NCBI GenBank assembly: GCA_039978075.1
Contig: JBDWCA010000002.1
Span: forward strand, 1,116,001 to 1,180,000
Length of the DNA stretch: 64,000 nucleotides
Direction of reading: 5' to 3'
Source: Anderseniella sp039978075
GTDB lineage: Bacteria > Pseudomonadota > Alphaproteobacteria > Rhizobiales > Aestuariivirgaceae
Positions 42,685-52,070 of the stretch are shown piece by piece (the stretch's first letter is position 1; every line of letters starts with the position of its first letter). Made by a program: the position numbers and the translations under genes. The notes beneath the pieces were generated by a model. It did no database searches, was not told the origin of the DNA, and saw nothing but the letters and a program-made list of their open reading frames with translations.

Positions 42685-43809
42685 ATGTCAATTGTGAAGC
42701 AAATACTGATTTTGATGGTGCTGAGCGCCGTCGCTTACGGCGGCTATGCGGGCTACGGCCATTGGAAGGCCGGCATTGCGGCAACCTCGACTGCCGCGGG
42801 CAACAAGGCCGGCAGCAAGCCGGGTGCCCGAAACAGACGCCGTGGCGGTCGGGAAACTTCGGTTGAAACCACGAAAGCTGAAGTGCGCACTCTGTCCCGC
42901 ACGGTGGAAGCAGTCGGCAACACCCGCGCCGTGCGCTATGTCGACATTCGGTCCAAGGCAGACGGTACGATTACCGAAATTCGCTACAGTCCCGGCAACC
43001 GGGTCGAAAAGGGCACGGTGTTGTTTACCCTCGACGACACTATAGAGAAAGCTGATCTGGCGCAGGCCGAGGCAGAATTGCTCAAGGCTGATCTGGCCCT
43101 GAAACGGGGTGACAAGCTGAGCCAGTCGCGTATTACCGCGCGCGCATCGGTTGAAGAGTTGCAGGCGGCAATGTCGGTTGCGTCAGCCCAGGTTGATCGC
43201 GCCAGATCGCGATTGTCAGATCGCACCATCATCGCTCCCTTTGGCGGTACGCCCGGGTTTCATGCCGTGGACGCAGGTGCACGTGTGACCAAGGACACGG
43301 TGTTGACCCGGTTGGATGATCTGTCATCGGTGTTGCTGGAGTTTGCGGTTCCGGAAGAGTATTTTGCCATTGCCAGGGTCGGCCTGCATGCCAGGGCGAC
43401 AACTGCCGCTTACCCCGACCGGGTGTTTGATGCAAAAATCACCCTGGTCGACACCAGGGTTGACCCCATCAACCGCTCATTCAGGGTGCGGGCTGAAATT
43501 GACAATTCCGATGGTGCGTTGCCATCCGGCATGTTCATGCAACTCACGCTTGAGCTGGATAGCCAGGCCATGGTGATGGTGCCGGAAGCAGCCGTAACCG
43601 TGGAAGGCCCCGACACACATGTGTTTGTGATTGCCGACGGCAAGGCCATGAAGCGGAAAGTCACCATAGGCGCGCGTGAACCAGGCTTTGTCCAGATCGT
43701 TGAAGGGCTTTCTGAAGGCGATGAAATTGTCACCCACGGCACCTCGAAAGTGCGTCCCGGTTCGGCAGTCAAGGTGGTCAATGCTGAAAGCGGGGGTAGC
43801 ACCCAATGA
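42685..43809 (+). CDS. RND efflux periplasmic adaptor (membrane fusion protein)
   Basis: This is a 374-residue adaptor of the AcrA/MexA family. It has one N-terminal membrane segment (ILILMVLSAVAYGGYAGY), a basic Gly/Arg stretch (residues ~40-60), a barrel-sandwich lipoyl domain with the hairpin region (LAQAEAELLKADLALKRGDKL) and the beta-barrel and proximal domains (ending in SEGDEIVTHGTSKVRPGSAV). It links the inner-membrane RND pump to an outer-membrane channel, which is not encoded here. The start at 42685 lacks a clear ribosome site. The RND gene overlaps its stop by 4 bp (ATGA). Confidence 0.93.
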   Translation: MSIVKQILILMVLSAVAYGGYAGYGHWKAGIAATSTAAGNKAGSKPGARNRRRGGRETSVETTKAEVRTLSRTVEAVGNTRAVRYVDIRSKADGTITEIRYSPGNRVEKGTVLFTLDDTIEKADLAQAEAELLKADLALKRGDKLSQSRITARASVEELQAAMSVASAQVDRARSRLSDRTIIAPFGGTPGFHAVDAGARVTKDTVLTRLDDLSSVLLEFAVPEEYFAIARVGLHARATTAAYPDRVFDAKITLVDTRVDPINRSFRVRAEIDNSDGALPSGMFMQLTLELDSQAMVMVPEAAVTVEGPDTHVFVIADGKAMKRKVTIGAREPGFVQIVEGLSEGDEIVTHGTSKVRPGSAVKVVNAESGGSTQ

Positions 43810-46800
43810 CACTGTCGGAGTTGTCCATCCGCCGGCCTGTTCTGGCAGCGGTTGTGTCACTGCTGATCATCGTGGCCGGACTGGCGTCGCTCAATGCCAT
43901 ATCTGTGCGTGAACTGCCGGACGTGGACTCCTCGATCGTCTCGGTTACCACCACTTATGTGGGGGCTGCGCCGGAAGTGGTCGACACCGATATTACCGAA
44001 ATTATTGATAGCGCCGTCGCCGGGATTTCCGGGGTCAAGACCATCACTTCGACCAGTCAGAGAGGGCGCTCGAGGACCACCATAGAGTTTGAGCTGGGCC
44101 GCGACATCGACCAGGCCGCCAATGATGTGCGCGATGCTGTCGGCCGGGTGCGGGGACAATTGCCGGACGAAGTTGATGAACCTCAGGTGGTCAAGAGCGA
44201 TTCCGATGCCGATCCGGTGATGCGGCTGGCGGTTTATTCCGACCGGCAGAGCCCGGAACAGGTGACCGACTATCTGGAACGCTTTATCAAGGACCGCATC
44301 ACCACCATTGACGGTGTGGCGGATGTGCGCATTTACGGTCAGCGCCGTGCTGCCATTCGCATCTGGCTGGATCGGCGTGCCCTGGCGGCGCGCAACCTCA
44401 CCGTGGCTGATGTCGAGGCAGCCTTGCGTCAGAACAATGTGGAGTTGCCGGCTGGCGAGATTGAATCAACCACTCGGCTGTTCACCGTGCGCCTGGATTC
44501 AAGGCTGACCAATCCGCAGCAGTTTCGTGACATCGTGATCACCGAGGCAGGCGGTGTGCCGATCAGGCTGGATACCGTGGCGCGCGTCGAAAGAGGCGTC
44601 GAGGACGATAGTACCATCGTTCGTTCCAACGGTTTGAATGCCATCGGCATCGCGGTTCTGCGTCAGTCGCAGTCCAACACCATTGCGATTTCAAATGCGG
44701 TGCGCAAGCAACTCGCCGTCCTGAACACGCAGTTGCCCGAAGGCATGCAGATATTTGTCGGCTCCGATGATGCGGTGTTCGTCAGTGCATCCATCAAGGA
44801 AGTGCTGATCGCTTTGGGGCTGTCTTTAGTGCTGGTGGTGCTGGTGATTCTGCTGTTCCTGCGTTCAGCGCGTGCGACGCTGATCCCGGCAATCACCATT
44901 CCGGTGTCGCTTGTCGGCTGTTTCTTCCTGATTTATTTGCTCGGGTTTTCGCTCAATGTGTTGACCCTGCTGGCCCTGCTGCTGGCCATCGGGCTGGTGG
45001 TGGATGATGCCATTGTCATGCTGGAAAACATCGAGCGCCGTTTGGCCAAGGGCGAAACCAAGCTGCAGGCGGCCGTCAATGGATCACGCCAGGTCACCTT
45101 TGCCATCCTGGCGACGTCAGTAACACTGATCGCTGTTTTCATTCCCATTTCGTTCCTGCAGGGCGCTGCCGGCAAACTGTTTACTGAGTTCGGGTTCGTG
45201 CTGGCGAGCGCGGTTATTATCTCAACCTTTGTAGCGCTGAGTGCCTGTCCGGCACTGGCATCAAAAATCCTGAAAGCGCGTGAAGGCGTGACCGCTGATG
45301 AGCTGCAACAACCCGAAGGCGTCGTATACCGCTGGTATCGCAAGGCGGTCACCGCTTCCATCAACGCGCCCCTTATTGTCATTGCGGCGTGCCTGGCGTT
45401 TTCCGGGGCGAGTTATATCGCCATGCAAAACACCCAGCGCGAACTGACACCGACCGAAGACAGAAGCCTCATCTTTGTGCCCATGACCGCACCGCAAGGC
45501 TCCACCCTGGCGTTTACCGATGCGCAGGTCAAAAAGCTTGAAGACCAACTCGTCAAGGTCAAGGACAAGCTTGACATCAAGATCATCTATTCGTTCACCG
45601 GCTTCAGGAGCCGGCCGTATCGCTCGTTCATGGTGGTCCGGTTCGAGCCGTGGGATGAACGCGATATCTCGGTGGTTGAAGCGCGCCGTTCGATTATTCC
45701 GATGGTCGCCGGCATCACCGGTGCGCGCGGGTTTCCCGTGATGCCATCCGGCCTGGGCCTGCGTGGCAGTTCCACCCCCTTGCGCGCTGTCATCGGCGGG
45801 CCCGACTATGAGAGCGTCAAGGTGTGGGCCGAAGAGCTGAAACAGAAGGCGCGGGACAATCCTGGCCTCGCCAATGTGGATATCGATTTTGAGCAGAACC
45901 AACCGCAGTTCCGGTTGACGGTGGACAGGAAGCGCGCTGACGACCTGGGCATTTCAGTGCGAACCATAGCATCGACCCTGCAAACCATGCTGGCGTCACG
46001 AGAGATCACCAGTTATATCGACCGGGGCCGTGAATATCCGGTGATCGTGCAGGCTGAAGACCGTGACCGGCAGTCGCCGGACGACATCTCCAAACTGTTC
46101 ATTCGTACCGATGATGGCCAGTCTGTCGTGCCACTCTCGTCTGTCGTCAAGCTGGTGGAGACCTCCGAGGCTCCCGCGCTGAGGCGCTACAACCGGTTGC
46201 CGTCCATCACCCTGTCTGCGGCCCTGAATGAAGGTTACGCACTCGGCAATGCCATTGAATTCATTCGCGACGAGGCTGCAAAGACACTGCCGCCGGAAGC
46301 CAGCCTGAGTTTTTCTGGCCAGTCGCAGCAATATCTGGAAACATCTTCCGGTGTGGCGATCACCTTTGCGCTGGCCATTCTGATCGTCTTCCTTGTGCTC
46401 GCCGGCCAGTTTGAGAGTTTCGTCCATCCCTTTATCATCATGCTATCGGTGCCGCTGGCTGTGGCTGGTGCCCTGTATGCGCTGTGGGGGGCAGGGCTCA
46501 GTCTCAATATCTACTCGCAGATCGGCATCATCCTGCTAATCGGGCTGATGGCCAAGAACGGCATTCTGATTGTCGAGTTTGCCAACCAACTGCGTGACGA
46601 TGGCATGGCCGTGCGCGAGGCGGTGGTTGAGGCATCGGTTTTGCGCCTGCGCCCGATTGTCATGACGGTGATTTCGACGGTTCTGGGCGCCGTGCCCCTG
46701 GTGTTGGCTTCTGGCGCAGGCTCTGAAAGCCGCATTGCCATCGGCACGGTTGTGATTGGCGGCTTGCTGTGTGCCGGTGTTCTGACCCTGTTTCTCACGC

Positions 46801-46919
46801 CGGTTCTGTATGATTTGCTGGCCAGGTTTACCCGGCCGCGCGGCTTCATTGAAAAGCGGCTGGCCGAGGAGCTCGACGCTGCGAAACCCGGTGAAGCAAT
46901 GCCACAGCCCGGTGAGTAA
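43806..46919 (+). CDS. RND-family efflux pump permease
   Basis: This is a 1037-residue HAE1/AcrB-type proton-driven pump with 12 predicted membrane helices and two large periplasmic loops. Proton-relay residues are present: the Asp-Asp pair in TM4 (LAIGLVVDDAIVMLENIER) and the Lys in TM10 (GLMAKNGILIVEFANQL). It exports drugs, solvents or lipophilic acids in trimeric form with the adaptor encoded 4 bp upstream. No TolC-like gene or local regulator is linked; the nearest regulator, the MarR at 46940, is convergent. The C-terminus ends with a short acidic tail. Confidence 0.97.
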   Translation: MTLSELSIRRPVLAAVVSLLIIVAGLASLNAISVRELPDVDSSIVSVTTTYVGAAPEVVDTDITEIIDSAVAGISGVKTITSTSQRGRSRTTIEFELGRDIDQAANDVRDAVGRVRGQLPDEVDEPQVVKSDSDADPVMRLAVYSDRQSPEQVTDYLERFIKDRITTIDGVADVRIYGQRRAAIRIWLDRRALAARNLTVADVEAALRQNNVELPAGEIESTTRLFTVRLDSRLTNPQQFRDIVITEAGGVPIRLDTVARVERGVEDDSTIVRSNGLNAIGIAVLRQSQSNTIAISNAVRKQLAVLNTQLPEGMQIFVGSDDAVFVSASIKEVLIALGLSLVLVVLVILLFLRSARATLIPAITIPVSLVGCFFLIYLLGFSLNVLTLLALLLAIGLVVDDAIVMLENIERRLAKGETKLQAAVNGSRQVTFAILATSVTLIAVFIPISFLQGAAGKLFTEFGFVLASAVIISTFVALSACPALASKILKAREGVTADELQQPEGVVYRWYRKAVTASINAPLIVIAACLAFSGASYIAMQNTQRELTPTEDRSLIFVPMTAPQGSTLAFTDAQVKKLEDQLVKVKDKLDIKIIYSFTGFRSRPYRSFMVVRFEPWDERDISVVEARRSIIPMVAGITGARGFPVMPSGLGLRGSSTPLRAVIGGPDYESVKVWAEELKQKARDNPGLANVDIDFEQNQPQFRLTVDRKRADDLGISVRTIASTLQTMLASREITSYIDRGREYPVIVQAEDRDRQSPDDISKLFIRTDDGQSVVPLSSVVKLVETSEAPALRRYNRLPSITLSAALNEGYALGNAIEFIRDEAAKTLPPEASLSFSGQSQQYLETSSGVAITFALAILIVFLVLAGQFESFVHPFIIMLSVPLAVAGALYALWGAGLSLNIYSQIGIILLIGLMAKNGILIVEFANQLRDDGMAVREAVVEASVLRLRPIVMTVISTVLGAVPLVLASGAGSESRIAIGTVVIGGLLCAGVLTLFLTPVLYDLLARFTRPRGFIEKRLAEELDAAKPGEAMPQPGE

Positions 46920-46939
46920 CCGCTTGCCGAAAAATGGTG

Positions 46940-47371
46940 CTAGTCCTGACGCATGGCACCGATGACCCGGTTCATGAAGTCGAGAAATTCAGCCCGCTCT
47001 TTCCTGGACAGGCCGGACAGGGCCTGGGCATTCTGATCCTGCGCAGCCTGATATGCGTCATTGCTGATCTCCTTTGCGTGTGGTGTCAGCCAGATCTGTT
47101 GTGAACGCGCATCGGCCGGATGCCTGGTGCGTTTGATCAGTCCGTTGCGCTCCATGCGGGTCAGCGTGTTGGCAAGCGTGGCCTGCTCAACATCGAGTTT
47201 TGCCAGCAATTCGCTCTGCGTCGTCCCGTCTGTTTCCCACAATTCCAGCAAGATCGGGAACTGACCGGTAACGATGCCAAGCGGTGCGATGCGCTGTTGC
47301 AGCCCTTTGGCAAACAGCCGCGCCATGTGATTGGCCAGATATCCTGCGGAGTTTTCTTTTTCAAATGCCAT
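46940..47371 (-). CDS. MarR-family transcriptional regulator
   Basis: This is a winged-helix repressor of 143 residues (150 from an ATG at 47392 that lies inside the operator). The DNA-binding region is TTQSELLAKLDVEQATLANTLTRMERNGLIKRTRHPADARSQQIWLT (in part), with the wing DARSQ, and MarR N- and C-terminal dimer helices. I prefer the ATG at 47371 (MAFEKENS). It is divergent from the ABM/membrane-protein operon, with two palindromes in the gap, and tail to tail with the RND gene. Ligands are typically phenolic or oxidant compounds. Confidence 0.93.
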   Translation of the reverse strand: MAFEKENSAGYLANHMARLFAKGLQQRIAPLGIVTGQFPILLELWETDGTTQSELLAKLDVEQATLANTLTRMERNGLIKRTRHPADARSQQIWLTPHAKEISNDAYQAAQDQNAQALSGLSRKERAEFLDFMNRVIGAMRQD

Positions 47372-47386
47372 GGCGTGAATTAGCAC

Positions 47387-47406
47387 TTGCATAGCTTGCT
47401 ATGCAA
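47387..47406. promoter_or_regulatory. MarR operator, perfect palindrome
   Basis: The arms TTGCATAGC and GCTATGCAA are perfect inverted repeats around TT. It sits 15 bp upstream of the MarR ATG at 47371 and 54 bp ahead of the divergent gene. Confidence 0.75.
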
Positions 47407-47412
47407 TAGTAT

Positions 47413-47424
47413 ATAGCATGCTAT
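47413..47424. promoter_or_regulatory. Second MarR-type palindrome
   Basis: ATAGCATGCTAT is a perfect 12-bp palindrome sharing the GCTATG half-site with the first operator, 23 bp centre to centre. It lies 35 bp before the ABM gene, about where a promoter should be. Confidence 0.6.
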
Positions 47425-47459
47425 GTAAATGATTGAACAAGTACCAAAAGGAACCGGCT

Positions 47460-47828
47460 ATGTTGAAAATCGAAGAACTTGATGCAGTTGTAAGCCTTGC
47501 AGATCAGATGAACTCCGAAGACGGGCCCATTGTCCTTATCAACCTGTTCACCGTTGATCCGGCAGACGAAGATGCCCTTCTCAAGGCCTGGGCCCATGAC
47601 GCCGACTTCATGAAGGCCCAGCCGGGCTACATCTCCACCCAGTTGCACGCCGGAATAGCGGGTAGCTCCAGCTATTTGAACTACGCCGTCTGGCAGGATG
47701 TTGCGAGCTTCCGCGCCGCGTTCACCAATCCGGAGTTCCAGAGCCGCATAAACGACTATCCCGCCAGTGCAGTTACCAGGCCGCACCTTTTCAAGAAGCT
47801 GGCCGTTGAAAATCACTGCACCGCTTGA
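47460..47828 (+). CDS. Antibiotic-biosynthesis-monooxygenase (ABM) fold protein
   Basis: This is a 122-residue single-domain ABM-fold protein: PIVLINLFTVDPADEDALLKAWAHDADF with MKAQPGYISTQLHAG give the first beta-alpha-beta unit and SSYLNYAVWQDVASFRAAF the second. ABM proteins include cofactorless quinol monooxygenases. AGGAAC before the ATG fixes the start at 47460. It is first in an operon with a four-helix membrane protein under the divergent MarR, a layout typical of quinone/oxidant detoxification loci. Confidence 0.85.
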   Translation: MLKIEELDAVVSLADQMNSEDGPIVLINLFTVDPADEDALLKAWAHDADFMKAQPGYISTQLHAGIAGSSSYLNYAVWQDVASFRAAFTNPEFQSRINDYPASAVTRPHLFKKLAVENHCTA

Positions 47829-47848
47829 TCAATGGAAGGACAAATCCG

Positions 47849-48295
47849 ATGAAAAGTAAAATTCACGCGGCTGCAGGCCTTATCGGTTTTCTGGCCATTG
47901 GCACTTTCTGGTCGTCAACGGCGATCAGCGAATTGTTCGGCTCGCAGGAGACAGTTGTTGCAGTCAAGACCATGATCCTCAACGGCATGTGGGTCCTGAT
48001 CCCGGCAATGGTGATAGTTGGCGCCTCCGGCATGGCCATGGGAAAGCGCAGGCGGGATCCGCCGGCGGTGGCCAAGAAGAAGAGAATGCCGGTTATCGCC
48101 CTGAACGGCTTGCTGATCCTGTTACCGGCAGCCTTCTATCTCCAGTCGAAGGCAGCGGCAGGGAATTTCGATACGCAGTTTTACCTCGTCCAGTCGCTGG
48201 AACTGGTCGCAGGTGCGTTGAACCTGACACTGATGGGGTTTAACATCCGCGACGGTCTGAAAATGACCGGCCGGCTGCGCAGACGACAAGGGTAA
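47849..48295 (+). CDS. Four-helix membrane protein of unknown function
   Basis: This is a 148-residue inner-membrane protein with four hydrophobic stretches (AAGLIGFLAIGTFW, WVLIPAMVIVGASGMAMG, VIALNGLLILLPAAFYL, LELVAGALNLTLMGFNI) and a basic C-terminus. It resembles uncharacterised proteins next to ABM genes; I cannot assign a function. AAGGA precedes the ATG by 8 bp. It is the second gene of the MarR-controlled operon. Confidence 0.8.
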   Translation: MKSKIHAAAGLIGFLAIGTFWSSTAISELFGSQETVVAVKTMILNGMWVLIPAMVIVGASGMAMGKRRRDPPAVAKKKRMPVIALNGLLILLPAAFYLQSKAAAGNFDTQFYLVQSLELVAGALNLTLMGFNIRDGLKMTGRLRRRQG

Positions 48296-48313
48296 TGCGC
48301 TTACCGGTATTCC

Positions 48314-48334
48314 CTCCCGGCCAGGAGCCGGGAG
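48314..48334. terminator. Hairpin between convergent genes
   Basis: CTCCCGGC-CAGGA-GCCGGGAG is a perfect 8-bp stem with a 5-nt loop. It lies between the membrane-protein gene (stop 48295) and the convergent binding-protein gene (stop 48358). There is no T-tract on either side, so it is a stem that could help stop both transcripts rather than a textbook intrinsic terminator. Confidence 0.4.
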
Positions 48335-48357
48335 AGATCGGTTGGAGCCTGCAGGGT

Positions 48358-49956
48358 CTACACCATCCACCAGCGTTCCATGATCCGGCGGCCGTCAAAG
48401 GCGCGGCCCCAGGAAATATCACCATGGGCAATTTTCTTGTTGCGGGCAGATACACCATTGGCGAACATCGGCACGATTACACCACCGTCATCGCGCAGCA
48501 TCCTCTGCATGTCATGGTACATGGTTTTGCGCTTTTCGGCGTCCAGTTCCGCCCTGGCAGACACCAGCAGGGAGTTGAATTTTTCATCCTTCCAGCGCGT
48601 CTCGTTCCACGCAGCACCCGGTGCATAACCGGTCGTGAACATGGTGTCCTCGGTTGCATAGCCACCCCAGTAACTGGTGCACCATGGTTTCTTCAACCAC
48701 ACGTTTGACCAGTAGCCGTCATTGGGTTCGCGGACCACATTGATATTGATTCCTGTGTTTTTGGCAGAAGCTGAGAACAGCTGGGCTGCATCAAGGGCAC
48801 CCGAGAACGCGGCATCAGATGCACTCAGGTCGAGCGTTATGTCTCCCAGGCCAGACTTCTGCATATGGAATTTCGCCTTGTCCGGGTCATAGGTTGTCTG
48901 TTCCAGGTCAGCGGCAAAATACCGGTACGACGGTCCAATGGGGTTGTCGTTGCCGACCCTGCCATGGCCATTGAGTATCTTCTTGACCATTTCTTCCCGG
49001 TCGATGGCATGTTTCAGCGCCTTGCGCAGATGCAGGTTGTCAAACGGAGCCACGTCTATCTGCATGGGCATGACATAGTGCAGTGGTCCGACGCCTTCTT
49101 CCACAACGATGGCCGGATTGCGCGACATCAGGGCAACCGTTTTCAGATCGACCTGGTCAATGGCGTCAACCGCACCGGTGAGCAGCGCATTGTTTCTCGC
49201 CGTGGAATCGATGATGGACAGCAGCTCGACACTGTCTGCGTGGGCTGCACCGTCTTTCCAGTAGTTCGGATTGCGCTCGAAATCGACCCTGACACCGGGA
49301 TCATTGTTCTTGATGATATAGCCGCCTGATCCGCCGGCCTGCCAGTCGATCTTTCCGTCTTTCGCCGGGTAGATGCCGAAGGTTGCCTCATTGAAGCTGA
49401 ACGGGAAGTCGGCGTTGCCGCCGGAAAGCTCGAAAACAACCGTATCCGGCCCATCTGCACGGATATCGGTAACCGGTGCAAGAATGGGTTTGCCGACCGA
49501 TTTGGTGTCCTCGCCGCGGTGATGGTTCATGGATGCAATCACATCATCGGCGGTCATGGTCTTGCCATTGTGAAACTCAACACCCTTGCGCAATTTGAAT
49601 GTCCAGACCTTTGCGTCCGGGCTTGCGGACCACTCTGTTGCCAGTGCGGGCAGCAGGTCGCCATTGGGTGCCAGCTCGGTTAGAGTGTTGGCCACGGCAT
49701 AGGCCACGACCCATTGCAGTCCGTTTTCGATGATTGCCGGATCCTGGGTGTCGGTGGTAGCGCCGTGGCCCATGGCAAGCCGCATGTGGCCGCCCTTTTT
49801 CGGCGTAGCCGCCAGGGCGCTTTCGATCATGCTTGTTCCGAGTGTGGCCGCAATGCCCAGTGCACCGGCCCTGCCGAGAAATTCCCGCCGCGAGATACTG
49901 CCTTTCTGCATCTGGCCGATCAGCCATTGTGCGTGCCGTTCATTGTCGAATGTCAT
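48358..49956 (-). CDS. Peptide/oligopeptide-type ABC substrate-binding protein (Tat-exported, orphan)
   Basis: This is a 532-residue SBP_bac_5 protein. The N-terminus has a Tat signal, SRREFLGRAGALG (twin Arg followed by a hydrophobic stretch). The body has the family motif of nickel/dipeptide/oligopeptide binders (WTFKLRKGVEFHNGKTMTADDV) and the LRKALKHAIDREEM hinge segment. Tat export suggests folding before transport or a cofactor-bound ligand. No permease or ATPase gene is within the window, so it is orphan. It precedes nothing on its own strand; a CocE-type hydrolase gene is 57 bp upstream, same strand. AGGGAGA ahead of the ATG fixes the start. Confidence 0.92.
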   Translation of the reverse strand: MTFDNERHAQWLIGQMQKGSISRREFLGRAGALGIAATLGTSMIESALAATPKKGGHMRLAMGHGATTDTQDPAIIENGLQWVVAYAVANTLTELAPNGDLLPALATEWSASPDAKVWTFKLRKGVEFHNGKTMTADDVIASMNHHRGEDTKSVGKPILAPVTDIRADGPDTVVFELSGGNADFPFSFNEATFGIYPAKDGKIDWQAGGSGGYIIKNNDPGVRVDFERNPNYWKDGAAHADSVELLSIIDSTARNNALLTGAVDAIDQVDLKTVALMSRNPAIVVEEGVGPLHYVMPMQIDVAPFDNLHLRKALKHAIDREEMVKKILNGHGRVGNDNPIGPSYRYFAADLEQTTYDPDKAKFHMQKSGLGDITLDLSASDAAFSGALDAAQLFSASAKNTGININVVREPNDGYWSNVWLKKPWCTSYWGGYATEDTMFTTGYAPGAAWNETRWKDEKFNSLLVSARAELDAEKRKTMYHDMQRMLRDDGGVIVPMFANGVSARNKKIAHGDISWGRAFDGRRIMERWWMV

Positions 49957-50012
49957 GATTTTCTCCCTTTGGTTTATCCGTGTTTTTCGTCATGCAAATG
50001 CCGTCCGGTTGC

Positions 50013-52016
50013 TCAAACGTGGTCTCTCGGGACATCCTCATCCCAATTCTTCTCAAACAGCAGTTGGTCCCCTTCAAATGCCCGCATGTATCCCTCCAGT
50101 CGGAAACTGGTTGCACTGCTGGTCATGCGTGTCAGTGTCTCGGTGCGCACCTGCCAGTCTCCGCGCTGGAACTCGAACGTCCAGGCACCTTCGGTCCGCG
50201 CAGAAAGCGGGTCATCAGGTTTGATCCAGTAGGAGTGCCGGGCCTGACTGTCGGTCTCCAGGCCATTTGCGTCATCAAGCTGACGGCCGAGATCGTCACG
50301 GATCTCCATGAAAACCTCACCGGTTCGATTATCGCGCTCCCATACCCGCTCGTTATCGGCTGGCCGCAGGATCGTGAATCCGTTGTCGGGCAGTGCCGGT
50401 GTCTGTGGCATGGTGATTTCGCTGGCAAATGATTGCCTGACCGGCAGAGAGAGACTGCTGCCGGCAAGGCGCAAGGTCAGCGTCGCTGCTTCAGGCGCCG
50501 GCCACAGCGCTGGCCAGTACGTCGAGGACAGCGCCAGCCGGATGCGGTGCCCTTTGGGGAACACATAGCCCGCCGCGCACAGTTTGAATTTCACTTTGTA
50601 GAACGTGCCAGCTTGCAGCTCTTCCGGTGTTTCGTGAGAATTGTGGCGAGTGAGGTTAAGGGGGTTGTGCGACACGCGCGTACTTGCACCGTCAGGTGCC
50701 ACGTCACACAGCCGCGCCACGACAAACCCGACCTGCCTGTCACATGCAACCTCAAGCTCCAGTTCCGGAAAGCCGAGAATGGTCAACGGGTCTTCAAGTG
50801 GTGCCGTCTCGAACAGCACCGACTTTGCATCATCATCGCGCTGGTCGCCCGGCAGTTCGTCGTCGACCCGCATGCCGGGGCAGAAATTGCCGAAGGCAAG
50901 ACCGGTATCTTGTGGTGTCGAGATGGTGACTTCACCGTCATCGCCCGGACTGGTGCCAAGAACCCCGTTTTCTGTCGGGTGGAATACAACCGGTCTGATG
51001 GACGGGGCGGGCCAGGTGTCTTCCTTGATCCAGTGGCCGTGCCGGAAGCCGTTTTTCACCGAAGGTGAGGCCGCCTCCATGAGGTAGGCCCGCAAGGCCG
51101 GATCCTGATCCACGCCATTGCCGATGCCCTTGAGCCAGAAATCCCACCAACGAACCGCCTCGTCGAGAAAGTCAAACCCCGGCGTCACTCGTGCCAGATG
51201 GGGATAGGCGTGCTCCCATGGGCCGATGATTCCCTTGGCAGGGGATGTCAGCCCTGCCAGCAGGCGGGGTATGGCGTTCGTGTAGCAATCATGCCAACCG
51301 CCAACCGCCAGCACGGCTGCCTTGATGTCAGAATAGTTTTCGCATACCGAGCCGTGCTTCCAGAACTCGTCGCGGCGTTGATGGCGCAGCCAGTTGGCGG
51401 CCAGCATTGGCATGTTCTCCAGTCGCTGCAGCCATTTGCTGCGCCATTCATCGCCGACAATGGCCGGGTCCGGCGGGCGCGATGAATAGGCCAGCATCTG
51501 TTGCGACCAGGTTGTGTTGTCGTTGTTCAGGCAGCCGCCCATATAGTGAATGTCATCCGAGTAGCGGTCGTCGGTGGAGCATGACGTGATAATCGCTTTC
51601 AATTCTGGTGGTTGCAGTGCCGCGATCTGCAGGCCGTTGAAACCGCCCCATGAGTGGCCGATCATGCCGACATTGCCGTCGCACCAGTCCTGTTCGGCAA
51701 TCCAGGCGATGATGTGCTTGCCGTCATCCAGCTCCCGCGCGGTATATTCATCTTCCATCAGGCCGTCGGACTCGCCATTGCCGCGAATGTCCACCCGGAT
51801 GCCGGCATAACCGGCGCGCGCGAAATGATCGAAGGTAACGTTATCCCGGCCACCGGTGCCACCGCGTTTGCGATATGGCAGATACTCCAGAACGGCGGGA
51901 ACCGGCTGGCTGTGGCACTCGTCAGGTATCCAGATGCGCGCGGCAAGACGGCAACCGTCAGGCATCGCGACCCATTCGTTCTCTACGATCTTGTAGCCGT
52001 AATTGCGGACATCCAT
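50013..52016 (-). CDS. CocE/NonD family (X-Pro dipeptidyl-peptidase type) hydrolase
   Basis: This is a 667-residue serine hydrolase of the CocE/NonD family: an N-terminal alpha/beta domain (VPAVLEYLPYRKRGG; nucleophile Ser in GMIGHSWGGFNGLQ; acid and His in the GPWEHAYPH region), a helical cap and a C-terminal jelly-roll (about residues 340-560). Substrates are esters or amides such as cocaine or glutaryl acylases and X-Pro dipeptides. It is divergent from the XRE regulator gene and may share regulation through the repeats between them. AGAGGCG lies before the ATG. A 57-bp gap to the binding-protein gene suggests a peptide/ester-uptake operon. Confidence 0.9.
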   Translation of the reverse strand: MDVRNYGYKIVENEWVAMPDGCRLAARIWIPDECHSQPVPAVLEYLPYRKRGGTGGRDNVTFDHFARAGYAGIRVDIRGNGESDGLMEDEYTARELDDGKHIIAWIAEQDWCDGNVGMIGHSWGGFNGLQIAALQPPELKAIITSCSTDDRYSDDIHYMGGCLNNDNTTWSQQMLAYSSRPPDPAIVGDEWRSKWLQRLENMPMLAANWLRHQRRDEFWKHGSVCENYSDIKAAVLAVGGWHDCYTNAIPRLLAGLTSPAKGIIGPWEHAYPHLARVTPGFDFLDEAVRWWDFWLKGIGNGVDQDPALRAYLMEAASPSVKNGFRHGHWIKEDTWPAPSIRPVVFHPTENGVLGTSPGDDGEVTISTPQDTGLAFGNFCPGMRVDDELPGDQRDDDAKSVLFETAPLEDPLTILGFPELELEVACDRQVGFVVARLCDVAPDGASTRVSHNPLNLTRHNSHETPEELQAGTFYKVKFKLCAAGYVFPKGHRIRLALSSTYWPALWPAPEAATLTLRLAGSSLSLPVRQSFASEITMPQTPALPDNGFTILRPADNERVWERDNRTGEVFMEIRDDLGRQLDDANGLETDSQARHSYWIKPDDPLSARTEGAWTFEFQRGDWQVRTETLTRMTSSATSFRLEGYMRAFEGDQLLFEKNWDEDVPRDHV

Positions 52017-52070
52017 GTAAAACGCCTCTACCGGTCAATCAGATAACCTGATGATCAGCGCAAGAGGGAG

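Noticed and set aside
42659..42697. Twelve-codon leader peptide overlapping the RND adaptor start
   Set aside because: No ribosome site and no attenuator-like structure; the ATG is part of a longer meaningless frame.
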